Of a DNA stretch of 64,000 nucleotides, positions 40,566 to 52,900 are shown one piece after another. Made by a program: the position numbers and the translations under genes. This stretch comes from Amyelois transitella. Its lineage: Eukaryota; Arthropoda; Insecta; Lepidoptera; Pyralidae. Positions within the stretch are counted from its first letter, which is position 1, and each line of letters begins with the position of its first letter. The stretch covers positions 248,001-312,000 of the forward strand of contig NC_083513.1 of the NCBI RefSeq assembly GCF_032362555.1, written 5' to 3'. The notes under the pieces are model-generated. The model was not told where the DNA came from, searched no databases, and saw only the letters and a list, made by a program, of their open reading frames with translations.

Positions 40566-41234
40566 TATTATGAGCAATGTATGAGACTGTACTGTTTTTC
40601 TATCTACCTTCAGACGCACGGCACAAACTTGTATTCGATTTACGATTCGAGTCGATTGTGACCAATTTTTCCAACAATTTTCCAGACCAATTATAATTTA
40701 CCACATTTCCACGCCACAACAATGTATCGTAATACACACATTTCAGGGTACTGCGGAAAAACTCCACAATATCCTGTTTCCAGAATAATCATTATTTACG
40801 CCAAACTACACGTGGTAACTCCACACCGATGTTCTAACTTCCCATTACGGCATGCAACATTAAACTGCACTATATTACGTGCGTATTTCATGCCATTAAA
40901 GTTTGAATTCCCCTGGCACGCGACTTACATTTCGCTGTCTCGTGTTAGAGTAATAATATTTACAGGGCGCAGGTGAGGGCGTTATGATGTAGTTTTATAA
41001 CTTGGCGACTATTTCAGATAATTTTGTCACTTTAAAAAAGTTAAGAGAAGTTCTTGTGGCAAATGCTCCTTAGTAAAATTGAAAATACTGTTGATAAAAT
41101 TCATAATTTGTTTAATATAATTTTATAGTAGCAAATCTATGACTAGTAGCAAACCTACTACCTATCTAGGATTTTTTTTATGTAAACGAATCGATATGGT
41201 AGGTATATGCCAAATCAATAACATAAACATAACA

Positions 41235-41442
41235 TAAAATCACGTCTACATCCCTTGCGGGGTAGACAGAACTTTATGACAGAATTGAAATACAAATAGT
41301 GGCAAGGTTGATAGACCATCGCCTAAAAGAGGAATCCCAAGTATGTAAGTCTATCCCTTAGTCGCATTTTACGATATCCATGGGAAACAGATGGAGTGGT
41401 CCTATTCCTTATTTCTATTGGTGCCGGAAAACACACGGCACC
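41235..41442 (-). repeat. Family A repeat with internal deletion
   Basis: Reversed; the segment between 'ggggtagacaga' and 'gacagaattgaaata' is shortened by ~50 bp. Confidence 0.8.
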
Positions 41443-41809
41443 TGAGAACAAACAATAATAAAAACAAAACTTAACTAACCAATTTTCTTACACTTTAATT
41501 AATTTCCCTAGCTCTATCACACGCGATTTCAAATTGCGCGCTCTATGAACAAACTAAATGCGACGCTTTGTCGTTCCCCTGGAAGAGAAATGGCTTCATT
41601 TGCTCTCCCCTGGCGCATCGGTGTTAGCAATTACTGTAGTGCCTTGTTCTCTGGCCCGGGAGAATTTAATGACCCGCGTTCCGTTCAGGTTATTTTCGAA
41701 GCAGAATTTGGAGTATTCATAGCCACTCGAATCTCGGATTGTTAAATATTTGTGAAATTATTATGTTAATTAAATTTTCTTTATAAATTGAATAATATCA
41801 ATTTTACAT

Positions 41810-42068
41810 ACATACATACATATAATCACGTCTATATCCCTTGCGAGTTAGATAGAGCGAACAGTCTTGTAAAGACTGATAGGCCACGTTCAGCTATTTG
41901 GCTTTAAGATAGAATTGAGATTCAAATAGTGACAGGTTGTTAGCCCATCGCCTAAAAAAGAATCTCAAGTATGTAAGCCTATCCCTTAGTCGCCTTTTAC
42001 GACATCCATAGGAGAGAGATGGAGTGGTCCCATTCTTTTTTGTATTGGTGCCGGGAACCACACGGCAC
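41810..42068 (-). repeat. Family A repeat, full length
   Basis: Reversed, with (cata)3 at the left end (41810) and accacacggcac at the right. A good reference copy. Confidence 0.88.
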
Positions 42069-42449
42069 CGGCAATATCAATTTTATTTTTAGCTTATGTC
42101 TTAATGCCTGAAAATCCTTATTATACAATAACGTCTTCATTTCTTTAGGAAAAAAAGAAACATAAGAGTACATAACCCGTGAAGATGTTACAAACAAATA
42201 AACTTTTTTCCACTTTTATAGTAAAATGTTTTGAAAGTATTAAGCAGCTTATGACGCAGGCTACTAAAGCGTGCTCGTAGCTTTATTCGTAGCGGCAATT
42301 CGTAGACTGTCTACACATTTGCTACGAGAAATGCGTAGCGTAGTAAATGCGTTAGATTTTTCATAGCTGCTATTGCGACCAAAAATAAAGGGCGGTGTTA
42401 TATCTTTGTATCTTCGAGTATTTATATGCCTGTTGCAAAAAAAAACATA

Positions 42450-42760
42450 CACATATACATATGATCACGTTTTTACCCCTTACAGGGTAGACAGAGCCAA
42501 TAGTCTTGAAACGATTAGAAGCCCACGTTTAGCTGTATGGCTTAATATTGAAATTGAGATTTGTATAGTGATACCTATCACTATTCAAATCTCAATTTCA
42601 TTAGATGCTACCATCTATTCATTAGATGGGCTAGCATCTCACATTATCATCACCTGATGATGTTGATCAGGTGACGCGACACGATGCTAGCCCATCTAAA
42701 ATAAGAATCTCAAGTTATTAACCTATTCCCTTATTCGCCCTTTACGACATTCAATAGAAA
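42450..42760 (-). repeat. Family A repeat, rearranged
   Basis: Reversed 3' end at 42450-42580, then a stretch with local duplications and a small hairpin (tcacctgatgatgttgatca), then the 'gctagcccatctaaaataag' part to 42760. The body has been rearranged by short inverted duplications. Confidence 0.6.
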
Positions 42761-43029
42761 TTTCTTCCAATAGGCTCAAATGTATATACGAGTACCTGAT
42801 GATGTCCATAGTTATCATTTCTTATTATTTCAAACGAATACTGACCCCAGGGCTCTCGGAGGGCCTACGTTTGATGCACAAAGGGTGGCTTCACGCTGGG
42901 CTGTCGGGGCACGAGCCCTTTGTACTGAACCCGAGGAAATAGGGTACTTGGAATTGCTTCCACTTACAGGTAGTAATTTAAGACTCTAATTTTAGCAGAA
43001 CAATTGAAACTATAAGTAACCTTATATAA

Positions 43030-43345
43030 TACTAGCTGTGCCCGCGACTTCGTCCGCCTGGAATAGTTATTTTGGGCACCATTAAAGCCCTCAAGGATGA
43101 TTAATTTGCCCCGTTTTTTCTTCATTTTCCATCATTTTTTCGCTCCTAATAGTTGCAGCGTGATGTTATATGGCCTGAAGCCTTCCTCGATAAATGTTCT
43201 ATTATGTATCTTCCAATATATTTGGGTAGATTGGAAGAAATCTCAATTGGGATAAGTCCGCCATTGTACATATTTTTCATAGTCCAATGACTGTTTTGTA
43301 ATTTGTTAGTATATTTCCTTTTTTATTTGCAATGAAGAATTTACA
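43030..43345 (+). mobile_element. Helitron-like element (ctagctgtgcccgcg type)
   Basis: ctagctgtgcccgcgacttc start, 'gcgtgatgttatatggcctg', then 'acaaacaaacaagtt'. Longer than the copy at 30141 and diverged at its 3' end. Confidence 0.65.
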
Positions 43346-43814
43346 AACAAACAAGTTCGGCTTCGCCTACATCAAATGAAAATCCTGATCAAACTTTGTT
43401 TCATCACCATCACCAATATGCCTGTAATTGAATCTAGAAAGATATATCTTAAGGATCAACTTTACTTAATAAAAAGATTCCCATGTATTTTCCAAAGGCG
43501 TTCCCAACTCCAATGAAATGGGATTGATTAATTAAAATAACGGATCCAGCAATAAGCAAACGAGGGCCCTTGACACCACTTCACATGTCCGAGTCAACCG
43601 GTTCGATTCCCGTTCAAACAAAGGTCGAGTGGAGAGCCCTTAGTGTTTCGTGCCGTATCGCTGCCGGCCGCGTTACAGAGTAGCTGACCACAGAGACTAG
43701 GGTCGTAAATTTGTCGGGCTGTTTGGCTCTGTGGTTGTGTTTTAACTTCTGAACCACAGGTCTGACTTTCAGAAAACCTTTATCTGAGTTGCCTGGGTTT
43801 TATATATTTAACTT

Positions 43815-43879
43815 ACATGCTTTAGTCTTGTATTACAAACATACATTAAGTATGTTTGTAATACAAGACTAAAGCATGT
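43815..43879. repeat. Perfect 30-bp inverted repeat with 5-base loop
   Basis: Arms 43815-43844 and 43850-43879 are fully complementary (left arm opens acatgctttagtcttg), loop attaa. Both DNA cruciform and RNA hairpin are possible. Confidence 0.95.
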
Positions 43880-44264
43880 TTCATTATATAAGTGGCCTTT
43901 CGTAGTCAGTCTATTCATGTGTGTGTGTGTGCGCAAAATATGGGGTACAAAAATAACCTGAAGAGAAAACCGAACATATGAATTTTCAAATAATTTTATT
44001 GTATTTTTATACAAATAATTAATATTGAATGCCAATATTAGCAGAATGCGTTATAAAAATGTAGCTTTTGATTTGTTTGTTCACTTTAGAACATTTTTCA
44101 CTTAAGAATTTGCTAGCTTAGTCTCTACAGGCCGTTACTCTATAGTGACGTCGTTCTCCGCTACCCAGTACCCACTCTCAATCCCTCTCCCCAACGCACT
44201 CTTTTCTATACTAAGCGCTTGACACACTTGAATGTACTGCCTAGGGATGTTACCCTAGCGTACA

Positions 44265-44590
44265 ATACATACATACATGTAGTCACGTCTATATCCCTTG
44301 CGGGGTAGATGGAGTCAGCAGTTTTGAAAGACTGAAAGGCCACGTTCAGCTAATTACTGATAGAATTGGGATTCATATATAGTGACTGGTTGCTAGCCCG
44401 TCGCTTAAAAGAGGAATCCCAAGTAGGTATAAGTCTATCCCTGAGTCGCCTTTTACGACATCCATGGTAAAGAGATGTAGTGGTTCTATTCGTTTTTCTA
44501 TTGGTGCCGGGACACACGGCACGGATTCATATATAGTGACTGGTTGCTAGCCCGTCGCCTAAAAGAAGAATCCCAAGTTTATAAGCCTAG
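44265..44590 (-). repeat. Family A repeat plus partial tandem copy
   Basis: A reversed near full-length copy (44265-44522) is followed directly by a second piece at 44524-44590 repeating 'ggattcatatatagtgactg' and 'gttgctagcccgtcgcctaa'. The shared private variant 'catatatagtgactggttgc' shows local duplication rather than a second insertion. Confidence 0.78.
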
Positions 44591-44599
44591 CGTACATTG

Positions 44600-44845
44600 T
44601 TGATCAAAATTTTACCTTTTACCTTGTTGTTCCTCCTGGCTTTAGTCCCGGCTGCATCCCCACCACTTTGGAGAGGAGCCCGGGGTATGCCTATAATCCT
44701 GGATTGGGTGAGTCAGGTTTTTACACGAAGCGACTACCATCTGACCTCTCCAACCTTTGCAGGGGAACCTTACCTGGATTGGATCTGTTATGGTTACACA
44801 TCCAGTTAAATGAATGTGCAGGTTTCCAAGTGACTGGCTAACCAA
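44600..44845 (-). repeat. Family D repeat
   Basis: Reversed copy: gttcctcctggctttagtcc, 'gattgggtgagtcaggtttt', 'gacctctccaacctttgca'. The clearest of three copies; no intact frame. Confidence 0.7.
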
Positions 44846-45731
44846 GTGCTGGCCAGTTGTAAAAACGATATTTTATTTTTTATTTGATGGAAAATTAATG
44901 AAAAAATTCGATTCGTCACGAAACAGAACAATTAGTGCATATCTTTAATAATTTTTAAACAATCGTAGTTCATTTTGTCGTAACCATTGAAAATCAGTGC
45001 ATTAATACAGTTTTTTTCTTCGTCACAAGTACCAGTTTTCATTTTTCTCTATTAATTACATGTACCAGTTCATTATTAACCACTACTTCAATAGCAACTG
45101 TTATGTTGGTCTGTGTTGATTTTAAAATGCATCCTCTTGAAAAAAAAACACATTTAATTCTAAAGACGTGAATTTAATGACATAGGAGTCCACAATACAG
45201 AGCATTGAAATCCTCTGACTCAAAGGGACCATTGAGCAAGCGGACTTCAATGCTCTGTGCAACAGTGCTCTGTGCCACAGAGGAACGGCCGGTAGACTAA
45301 CTTAATTCCAACGTTGAGATTGAAGCTCGTCTTTTCCTAATGTAATTTACATTGCATTTCTAACAACAAACAAAAATAATTTCTTAATGCTCATTTTGAA
45401 ATGGAAAAAAATCAAAGAACACTCTTTTAAATATAAAGCGTTTTATTGAAAAATTCAGCTTTATTTCAACAGCGTTAGAGCTGAAAATCATACATTATGT
45501 TTTTTTTCTTTTTAATTTCAAAGGGAGGACGTCGGAAACGGGATTATGTGGGATCCTCAGGGATTCCGGGAATAGGGTACGGCGGAGAAAGTTTGTGTAA
45601 GTCAAATGTAATCTTGTTTGGGACCGTGACTGTTGGAAACTGCTTCACCTGCAAGAGACAAATAAAAACCTGGTTAACAATGACAAATGACAATTTAAAC
45701 CTTTCTTTTAAGCTTACATTACTTTTTGTAA

Positions 45732-45932
45732 CGGTGCCGTGTGGTTCCCGGCACCATTACAAAAAAGAATTGGACCACTCCATCTCTATCCCACGGATGT
45801 CGTAAAAGGCGACTAAGGGATAGGCTTATAAACTTGGGATTCCTCTTTTAGGCGATGGGCTAGCAACCTGTCACTATTTGAATCACAATTCTATCACTAA
45901 GCCAAACAGCTGAGCGTGGCCTGTCAAGTATA
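45732..45932 (+). repeat. Family A repeat, lacking 3' end
   Basis: Starts gtgccgtgtggttcccggca and stops at 'gagcgtggcctgtcaagtat'. Confidence 0.83.
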
Positions 45933-46263
45933 CAGGCATCGTGGCAAGTGAAAAGATTTAATATCTTACTCTTCTTTCTAATGTTAGTAATTTCCAAATG
46001 ATTTCAAATCATATAAATACATATGTACTTTTTTTAGCTTTTAGGTCAAGTATAAAAACTAGAATAAGTTGTTATAAGGTCGGGAAGCAACATCCCTTGT
46101 ATATCCGTCTTAAGCCTTGTGGGATTTAGAGCTCGATCCGTGAATAACTTATGCGGTTCTCGCTGATATATTTATGTAACTAAGATAACCAAATGTTAGA
46201 CATAAACAGGATTTGTTAGGATCAGAATAAATTCGAACATAAATATTGTGATACTGAATCTGT

Positions 46264-46375
46264 GGAACGTGTGGTTCCCGGCACCAATACAAAAGAGAAT
46301 AGGACCTCCATGGATGTCGTAAAAGGCGACTAAGAGATTGGCTGATATAGGTACTTGGGATTCCTCTGGGACACG
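46264..46375 (+). repeat. Family A repeat, 5' part
   Basis: 'gaacgtgtggttcccggcac' through 'gtcgtaaaaggcgactaaga' to 'gggattcctct', with a ~20 bp gap in 'ccactccatctctttcc'. Confidence 0.8.
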
Positions 46376-46799
46376 AGTCTCGAACTTTTTCTGAGATTAG
46401 CTCAACAAGACTTATTGTCAAAAAATTTTTATCATTCTGAAAAGAATAAAAAAAATTAAAAATTGATTAATTTCCCAATGAAAATCGTTTTATAATAACA
46501 AACAGCCCTGTAAATGAACACAACACGAATTGTTCTGGCAACTGTATCCGTTGTGAAGTGGAGCTTTGTAAGCTGCGAGCTTTTGTTCCGCTTGTTTTGT
46601 TCCACGGCGGGTCGAGTGGACGAGTCAATTGATAGGGTAGGGTTGGCAAAAGAGAAATCGAAAAATTCCTTATGCGAGAGGATTTTATTTATTTTTAATT
46701 TTTTTTAACTCGTTTGGGATGGATTTTGCATAGTGTTATAAGTGTAATTAGGCATTTTTTTTAGCATTACCAACATAGCTAAATATAATCTCGTATATC

Positions 46800-47132
46800 A
46801 ACAATTCTATCATTGAACCTCCCAGCTGAATGTGGCCTATAGGTCTTTTCAAGACTGCTGACTCTGTCTACCCTGCAAGGGATATATAAAGACGTGATTA
46901 TATGTATGTATGTATGTAATTTAGTATATTTCCCTTACGGGGTAGACAGAGCCAACAGGCATGGAAAGACTGAAATACCAAGTTTAGCTGTTTGGTTTAG
47001 TGACGGAATTGAGATTCATACTATTATATATACAGTTCTATGATTAGGCTTATCAGCTGAACATGGCCTTTCAGTCTTTCAAGACTGCTGGTTCTGTTTA
47101 CACCGCAAGGGATATAGACGTGATATTATGTA
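46800..47132. repeat. Three family A 3' ends, +/-/+
   Basis: 46800-46918 (+, ending (tatg)4), 46920-47015 (-) and 47030-47132 (+). The first two meet at the microsatellite, tail to tail. Confidence 0.7.
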
Positions 47133-47221
47133 TGATTGAATGAATATAACCCTTGTTAGTTGCTATCACACCTGCCCTACATAACCGAGCAAGCCCGTGA
47201 CGTCATCACTCCCTCACCCTT

Positions 47222-47295
47222 GCGCCCTAGTAGCGCAAACCGCGTCGTAAGCCCGGGATTACCTCGGGGCGCCGGTTCGATTCCCAGCAGGGCAC
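47222..47295 (+). repeat. tRNA-like SINE head
   Basis: Has B box ggttcgattcc, a 3' agggcacca that resembles a tRNA end, and a 5' gccct that could pair with it. The D arm and anticodon arm do not fold well, so it is more likely a SINE head or tRNA relic than a functional tRNA. Confidence 0.4.
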
Positions 47296-47454
47296 CAAGT
47301 CTTATTACTTTCAATTTTAATTAACTCTGTGATGTACCCTTTTTAGAATAAACTTTGAAAGAAAAAGGTAAATCGATTTTATTTGTGAATACAAGCTTCT
47401 GTCAGATGCTTCGCGCGCGTATAAATCGTTTATTTTAATTTAATTAGTTCTACA

Positions 47455-47695
47455 TACATTCATGTTTTTTAATGTAGACAATGTGCATTCGTCCACGATT
47501 TAGATTTAAGAGATCGGTAGGTATTTGTGAATTGACGTCTGATAAAAGTGTTGCATTGTAATTTGTTCCGCTGCTTCTTCTACACACGCGCTTTGGAAGG
47601 GTGGTAGTTATAATTAAATTCAAGTGATGTGACGTCAATAAGTTATACTTTGTATCCAATTTTGAAAATAAATCTATTCTATGCTATTTTATTCT
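47455..47695 (+). repeat. Family B repeat, full length
   Basis: Reference copy for the family: start 'attcatgttttttaatgtag', body with 'tgtgacgtcaataagtta', end gaaaataaatctattctatg. It shows the uninterrupted sequence of the site into which the LTR element at 8268 inserted. Confidence 0.85.
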
Positions 47696-47799
47696 TTAAG
47701 ACAAATTCATAATTTACCCGTTTTCTTTTTATTGGTTCAAAAAATGTGTGTTTGAAATTTTATAATTTGGTCGAGAAGGTAAAGTCTAATAAACTAACT

Positions 47800-47950
47800 G
47801 AGGATTCTTCTTGTAGGCAATTAGCTAGCAACATGTCACTATTTGGAAATCAATTATATTATAAAGCCATACAGCTAAACGTGGCCTTTCGGTTCTTTAA
47901 AACTGTTCTGCTCTGTCTACCCCGTAAGGGATTTAGACGTGGTAATATAT
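47800..47950 (+). repeat. Family A repeat, 3' half
   Basis: 'ggattcttcttgtaggcaat' through 'taccccgtaagggatttaga', no microsatellite. Confidence 0.72.
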
Positions 47951-48649
47951 ACATATTACCCCGTCTTGTTTTAAATTCAAAAAACAAAAATTAACAACTC
48001 ATTTTGCCATGGTTCTCGTCAAAATTGGTGTGGTTTGAATGTCCATAGAAATCTGAATTTATCATGCATCTCTTTGAAAACGTTTAATTATTTAATGGAA
48101 TTATTAATTAATTGAAATTTGATTCGGTTATATAATTCAAGTTAAACATTTTCTCTTTTAAGATATATTTTTTCTGCGTAGTATTATTAACCTGTCGTTC
48201 ACAATTGACGTTCAAAAGCAGTAAAAATTTGGAAATTCCTAGTTGGGTATCGCCTTAAGTGGTCGTTATTGATTCATTTTAAAAAAAAGTGTATTCAGAG
48301 CAACAGCCGTCTTAGGCTGTTTCTCACTAAGGTTTTTTATTTCGCTAGTACAAAGTCAGATGACGTAGCCAACTTACTTTAAATGTAATCCTTCTCTAAA
48401 AGCTTCAATTTCTCGCAAAATGCCCGGTGACTCACTGAATTTAACCGACGCAGACAAAACACAAGTCCGAAAACGTTATAAAAAATTCATGGCTCACTTT
48501 CCTCCCATTTGTCAAGGCAATTTATTCCCTATCTTATAAGCTCAAAGTCTACATTCCTGAAGCTGTTATTACCGGCAATTTTGGGTCTTGTGTGCTAGGT
48601 AATAAGATATACGAGTATTCCACTGCACAGGTCACTCGCCCCTGTCCCT

Positions 48650-48694
48650 GGGGAGGGCGAGGGAGGGGGTAGGGGGCCGGGGGAGGGGGGGGGG
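48650..48694 (+). other. G-rich tract, potential G-quadruplex
   Basis: About 45 bases with more than six runs of three or more G separated by one to three bases (for instance gggagggcgagggaggggg, then a run of ten G). The loops are short, which favours a stable quadruplex. It lies in a repeat-free part of intron 1. Confidence 0.8.
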
Positions 48695-49324
48695 ACACAC
48701 CCTCGTGAAATTAACTAGCCCCTCACACCTGTCCTTTGAAGACGCCGCCGTACACCGACACGACAAATTGGCGTCCCGTGTGCAAATATAGGAAATTAGA
48801 TTACGTTTTGCGTATTTCGGGTCTATTTGATGTTAACTGTTCAGTGTGAGGATTTTTAGGTTTTTTGTGGTGTTGACTTAGGAATTGTTGTGTTGTATTA
48901 TAGTCGTAACATGATATATATTTTACTGTATGTATATTATATGTTTTTTTGATATAATTAACATTATTTATAGTTTAACTCTCTGTTTTTTCGAAAAAGA
49001 AAATCAAAGAAATGGATATATATTTCTTCACAAGTGGACATTAATATAGTTAACAGATGATTGAAATTATGGTAATCAATCACTAATATGAAAATAATGC
49101 GACGTTTTCGACCGCTCATTTAAATTCAACGTCATTGATATTTTGATTACAACATAACATGCATAAATTTCTAAGAAAAAAATTACGATATGCTAGCGGA
49201 GGTAAGATTTTTAAAGGCTATAGTGGGATGGAGTCGTAATGTCACAATCCCTTTTTCAGCATAGAAATGAAATACAAGTAGGAACATAGTTAAAAAAAAT
49301 AATGTTTCCAGCCTCTGTGGTAAA

Positions 49325-49570
49325 ATATACATACATATAATTACGTCTATATCCCTTGCGAGGTAGACAGAGCCAACGATCTTGATAAGACTGAAAAACC
49401 ACGTTCAGCATTTCAGCTTGATGATAGAATTGAGAATCAAATAGTGATAGGTTTCTAGCCCATCGCCTAAAAAAAGAATGCCAAGTTTATAAGCATATCC
49501 CTTAGACATCCATGGGAAAGAGAAGGAGTGGTCCTATTTTTTTTTTATTGGTGCCGAGAACCACACGGCA
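49325..49570 (-). repeat. Family A repeat, full length
   Basis: Reversed, with 'acatacatataattacgtct' at the left and 'gagaaccacacggca' at the right; a short deletion removes the 'gtcgccttttac' zone. Confidence 0.85.
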
Positions 49571-49798
49571 TGCACTGTGGTAAAATATCCGTGAACCCAG
49601 TTCACCTTGCGGGTGTACTCGGCGGGGTTCCGTACAATCGCAATTTCATTCCACTTTAATGCGACTGTTTACCTTCAATATAATCCGGTTAGGGGAGGGC
49701 ACAATTTATACATTTTATATTTCCATCCAGTGCACTTCTGTCGGTCGGTATATTATGTTTTAATGACATTTTTTTGACGAGACAATGTTTTATTATTC

Positions 49799-50070
49799 GA
49801 CTAGCTGTGCCCGCGTCTCCGTCCGCTGGAATAGTTATTTTGGGCATCATTAAAGCCCTCAAGAGTGAATAATTTTCCCCGTTTTTTTCACATTCATTTA
49901 CCATTATTTCGTCGCTCCGAATAGTTGCAGTGTGATGTTATATAGCCTAAAGCCTTCCTCGATAAATGGTCTACTCAACGCAAAAATATTTTTTCAATTC
50001 GAACCAGTACTTCCTGATATTTTTTATATTAACAAACAAACAAATTCTTCCGCTTTATAATATTGGTATA
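49799..50070 (+). mobile_element. Helitron-like element (ctagctgtgcccgcg type)
   Basis: gactagctgtgcccgcgtct start, 'tgatgttatatagcctaaag', 'aacaaacaaacaaattc', end near 'ttataatattggtatagatt'. Similar length to the copy at 30141. Confidence 0.7.
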
Positions 50071-50654
50071 GATTGAGCCGGCTGCACGCACGAAAAGACA
50101 TGACTCATGCGGCGTTACCTCGCTCTGAGGCGTTCCGTATTGTCACGTTCGACTATCGTCAGTAAACCGACTTTATAGATAACAGTTTTTTTTTACGAAA
50201 AACAATCTTTAGATAAACTTACTACCGGAAAATTTCATGTTTGATATATATAACTTAAAAAAAAAGTAACATTGAAAGATTAAAAATAGAATTGTATTAA
50301 AAAAACTGGAAATCTGTTTAATTAATTATAGCTTTTCTAATTTATCACAGCAATACTAGGTTCTCCGCTTTTTCTAACAAGCGACATTATATGAAATTTC
50401 TAACTAGAATGAATTTAAATAAATGCTTAAATTTTTAATGTGTGTGTGTGATATGTGTAAAAAAAATAATTTTTCACGCAAAATCTTTACAGAAATATAC
50501 CTTAGTTATTGGAATAACATAATATGTCAAAATGTATAGAGATTTAAGGTGGACGTAGTAAGAGATATTTGGAATTGAGTGGAAATTATTATTCTGATTG
50601 TAATTTTAAAATATTGGATATATCCCAAGATATGATAAAAGTTGATCATAACAT

Positions 50655-50830
50655 TGCCGTGCGGTTTTCGGCACTATAGAAAAGAACCGTTTTTCTTAAA
50701 TTAGACATAAAGCTTATAATTAAGCAACCTATAACGGGCATATACATATAGTCTTTTAGTCATAGTCTTTTCATGACTGTTGGCTCTGTCTAGGGATATA
50801 GACATGATTATATCTATGTGTGTATGTATA
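50655..50830 (+). repeat. Family A relic
   Basis: 'tgccgtgcggttttcggcac' and, after a gap, 'catgactgttggctctgtct' with a (tatg) end. Much of the body is lost. Confidence 0.5.
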
Positions 50831-51169
50831 ACGGGCATTCCAAATAGACAGCGCTTAATATATTTTTACTTAAATTAACGTACACTTTAGAAATAAAATA
50901 ATAACATAAAGAAAATCATTCAACAGAACAGATATAGAACGTCATTAATATAAATAGGTATTATTTGAATTAAAAAAAAAAATTCCAATTTTTTTATTGT
51001 GGTATAAAATTGCTACTCAACTCGCAGTCAGACAAAACATATACCAACAACGAAAAAGTATCCCTTCGTAAAAATGGCCAAGCGTAATTTGATTAAGTCC
51101 CCCAAATTTCAGAGGGCAGGGAATAGCTATCTAAAAAAATTCTGTGAACAAGCTAATGTTATTAGATGC

Positions 51170-51420
51170 GTATATACATATAATCACGTCTATATCCCTT
51201 GCGGGGAGGACAGAGCCACTAGTCACGAAAAGACTGATAGGCTATTTGGCCTTATAATAGAATTGGGATTCAAATAGTGGCAGGTTGCCAGCCCATCACC
51301 CAAAAGTCTTCTTTTGGGCGATAGGCTAGAACCCAAGTTTATAAGCTTAGTCCTTAGTCGCCTTTTGCGACATCCACGGCAAAGAGATGGAGTGGTGCAA
51401 TTCTATTTTTCTATTAGTGA
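51170..51420 (-). repeat. Family A repeat with internal inversion
   Basis: Reversed copy; around 51300-51330 a short inverted duplication ('aaaagtcttcttttgggcga') breaks the usual order. Confidence 0.78.
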
Positions 51421-51734
51421 TTTATAGCATTGCCTTTTTATATTCGTAATCGAGTAGCAGTAAATCGATACAAGTTTCAAGGGCGGGCCAAGGCCTTTGT
51501 ATAAGTGGGGCGTTCATTTTTATAAATAAATCCAGAACACACGAATGTGGTGGTGTTGTTATTTACAATGACGACTTCTCAATTAACCTTCCGCCTTTTT
51601 CCACGTACCTGGTAATTTGTTTTGTTTCCTATGAAGTCTATTTCAAATAATGGTGATTAATTTGCAGAATTGTTTCCACGAAATACTGATTTATTTATTG
51701 TTGCGAAGACATTACATATGTATGTACTTGTAAA

Positions 51735-51990
51735 AATCACGTCTAAATCAGGGGTAGACAGAGCCAACAGTCCCAAAAAGACAGAAAGGCCACGCTCATC
51801 TGCACGGCCTTATTATGGAATTGAGGCTCAAATAGTGACAGGTTGCTAGCCCATCGCCTATAAGAAGAATCCCAACTTTATCTCAACTCCATGAGAGCCG
51901 CAGCTGAGCGTAGTCTTTCAGTCTTTTCGAGACTATTGGCTCTGTCTACCCCGCGAGGGATATAGACGTGACCATATGTATGTATGTATT
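51735..51990. repeat. Two family A pieces head to head
   Basis: 51735-51880 (-) is followed at once by 51890-51990 (+, ending (tatg)2). Together they form an imperfect palindrome of about 2 x 100 bp with microsatellites on both outer sides. Confidence 0.72.
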
Positions 51991-52264
51991 TACCAAAAAA
52001 ATTTGTATCAATCAAGAAAACTTACAAAGGAAGTTTAGTTCAGTACAATGAGGGACCCTAATAACTAGGGGGGGGGGACCCATTGTCGTAACGATGGGAA
52101 ACTTGTCACCCATTGTAGCGGTAAGTGAAGTTTCTGCCGTGTCATGGAGAAATAGATTACCAATTGTAAGTAATTTCAGGGTTATTGACGTTAAGGATTT
52201 AAGAGATTGATTAGAAATTGACTTGTAATTAAGTATAACAAAATCTTTTAGAATATTCATCCAG

Positions 52265-52435
52265 GGTAGCCTTATAAACTTGGGATTCCTCTTTTAGACA
52301 ATGGGCTAGCAACCTGTCACTATTTGAATCTCAATTCTATCACTAAGCCGAGCAGCTGAGCGTGGCCTTTCAGTCTTTTCAAGACTGATGGCTCTGTCTA
52401 CCCCGCTAGGGATGTAGACGTGATCATATGTATGT
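52265..52435 (+). repeat. Family A repeat, 3' two thirds
   Basis: 'ccttataaacttgggattcc' to 'gtgatcatatgtatgta'. Confidence 0.8.
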
Positions 52436-52439
52436 AGCC

Positions 52440-52625
52440 TTACCATGATCCAAATTGGGTTAGGTTCCCCTGTAAAGGTTGCGGAGGTCAGATTGCAGTT
52501 GCTTCATCCAAAAACCTTTTGGCCAATCAAGAACATGAACAAAGGCGCACTCCGAGCTCCTCTCCAGAAAAAGGAGAATGTTTTGGATAGCCGGTACTAA
52601 AGCTGGGGGAAACCAAAAGGGCCAA
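52440..52625 (+). repeat. Family D repeat
   Basis: 'gatccaaattgggttaggtt', 'ggttgcggaggtcaga', 'gtactaaagctgggggaaa'. It begins where the family A copy ends. Confidence 0.65.
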
Positions 52626-52824
52626 AGCCCCAAATTAATAAACATAAAAATTAACGAGTTTATCAATAATATGGATTACAATCTTGATGTTACGTCAATA
52701 ATAAATGTATCTTTTAGACGGAAAGAATATAAAATTCATCAGGCACATGACGACTTCATAGAAGGTTTTCTAAGAATACCTACGTAAAAACTTAACCTTA
52801 TTTAAGAGTATAGCACAAATAAAA

Positions 52825-52900
52825 AAAGAATAGGATCACTCCATCTCTTTCCCATGGATATCGTTAAAGGCTACTAAGGGATAGGCTTATAAACATGACG
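52825..52900 (+). repeat. Family A repeat fragment
   Basis: 'agaataggatcactccatct' to 'gggataggcttataaacatg'. Confidence 0.75.

Noticed and set aside
45197..45258. 13-bp inverted repeat acagagcattgaa / ttcaatgctctgt with a 36-base spacer
   Set aside because: Perfect but short, with no target duplication or coding content. In 64 kb of AT-rich DNA it is only weak evidence for an element.
47222..47295. Possible tRNA gene
   Set aside because: The B box and 3' end look good, but the D and anticodon arms do not fold. Similar heads at 23681 and 33889 are SINE-like, so a SINE or relic is more likely.
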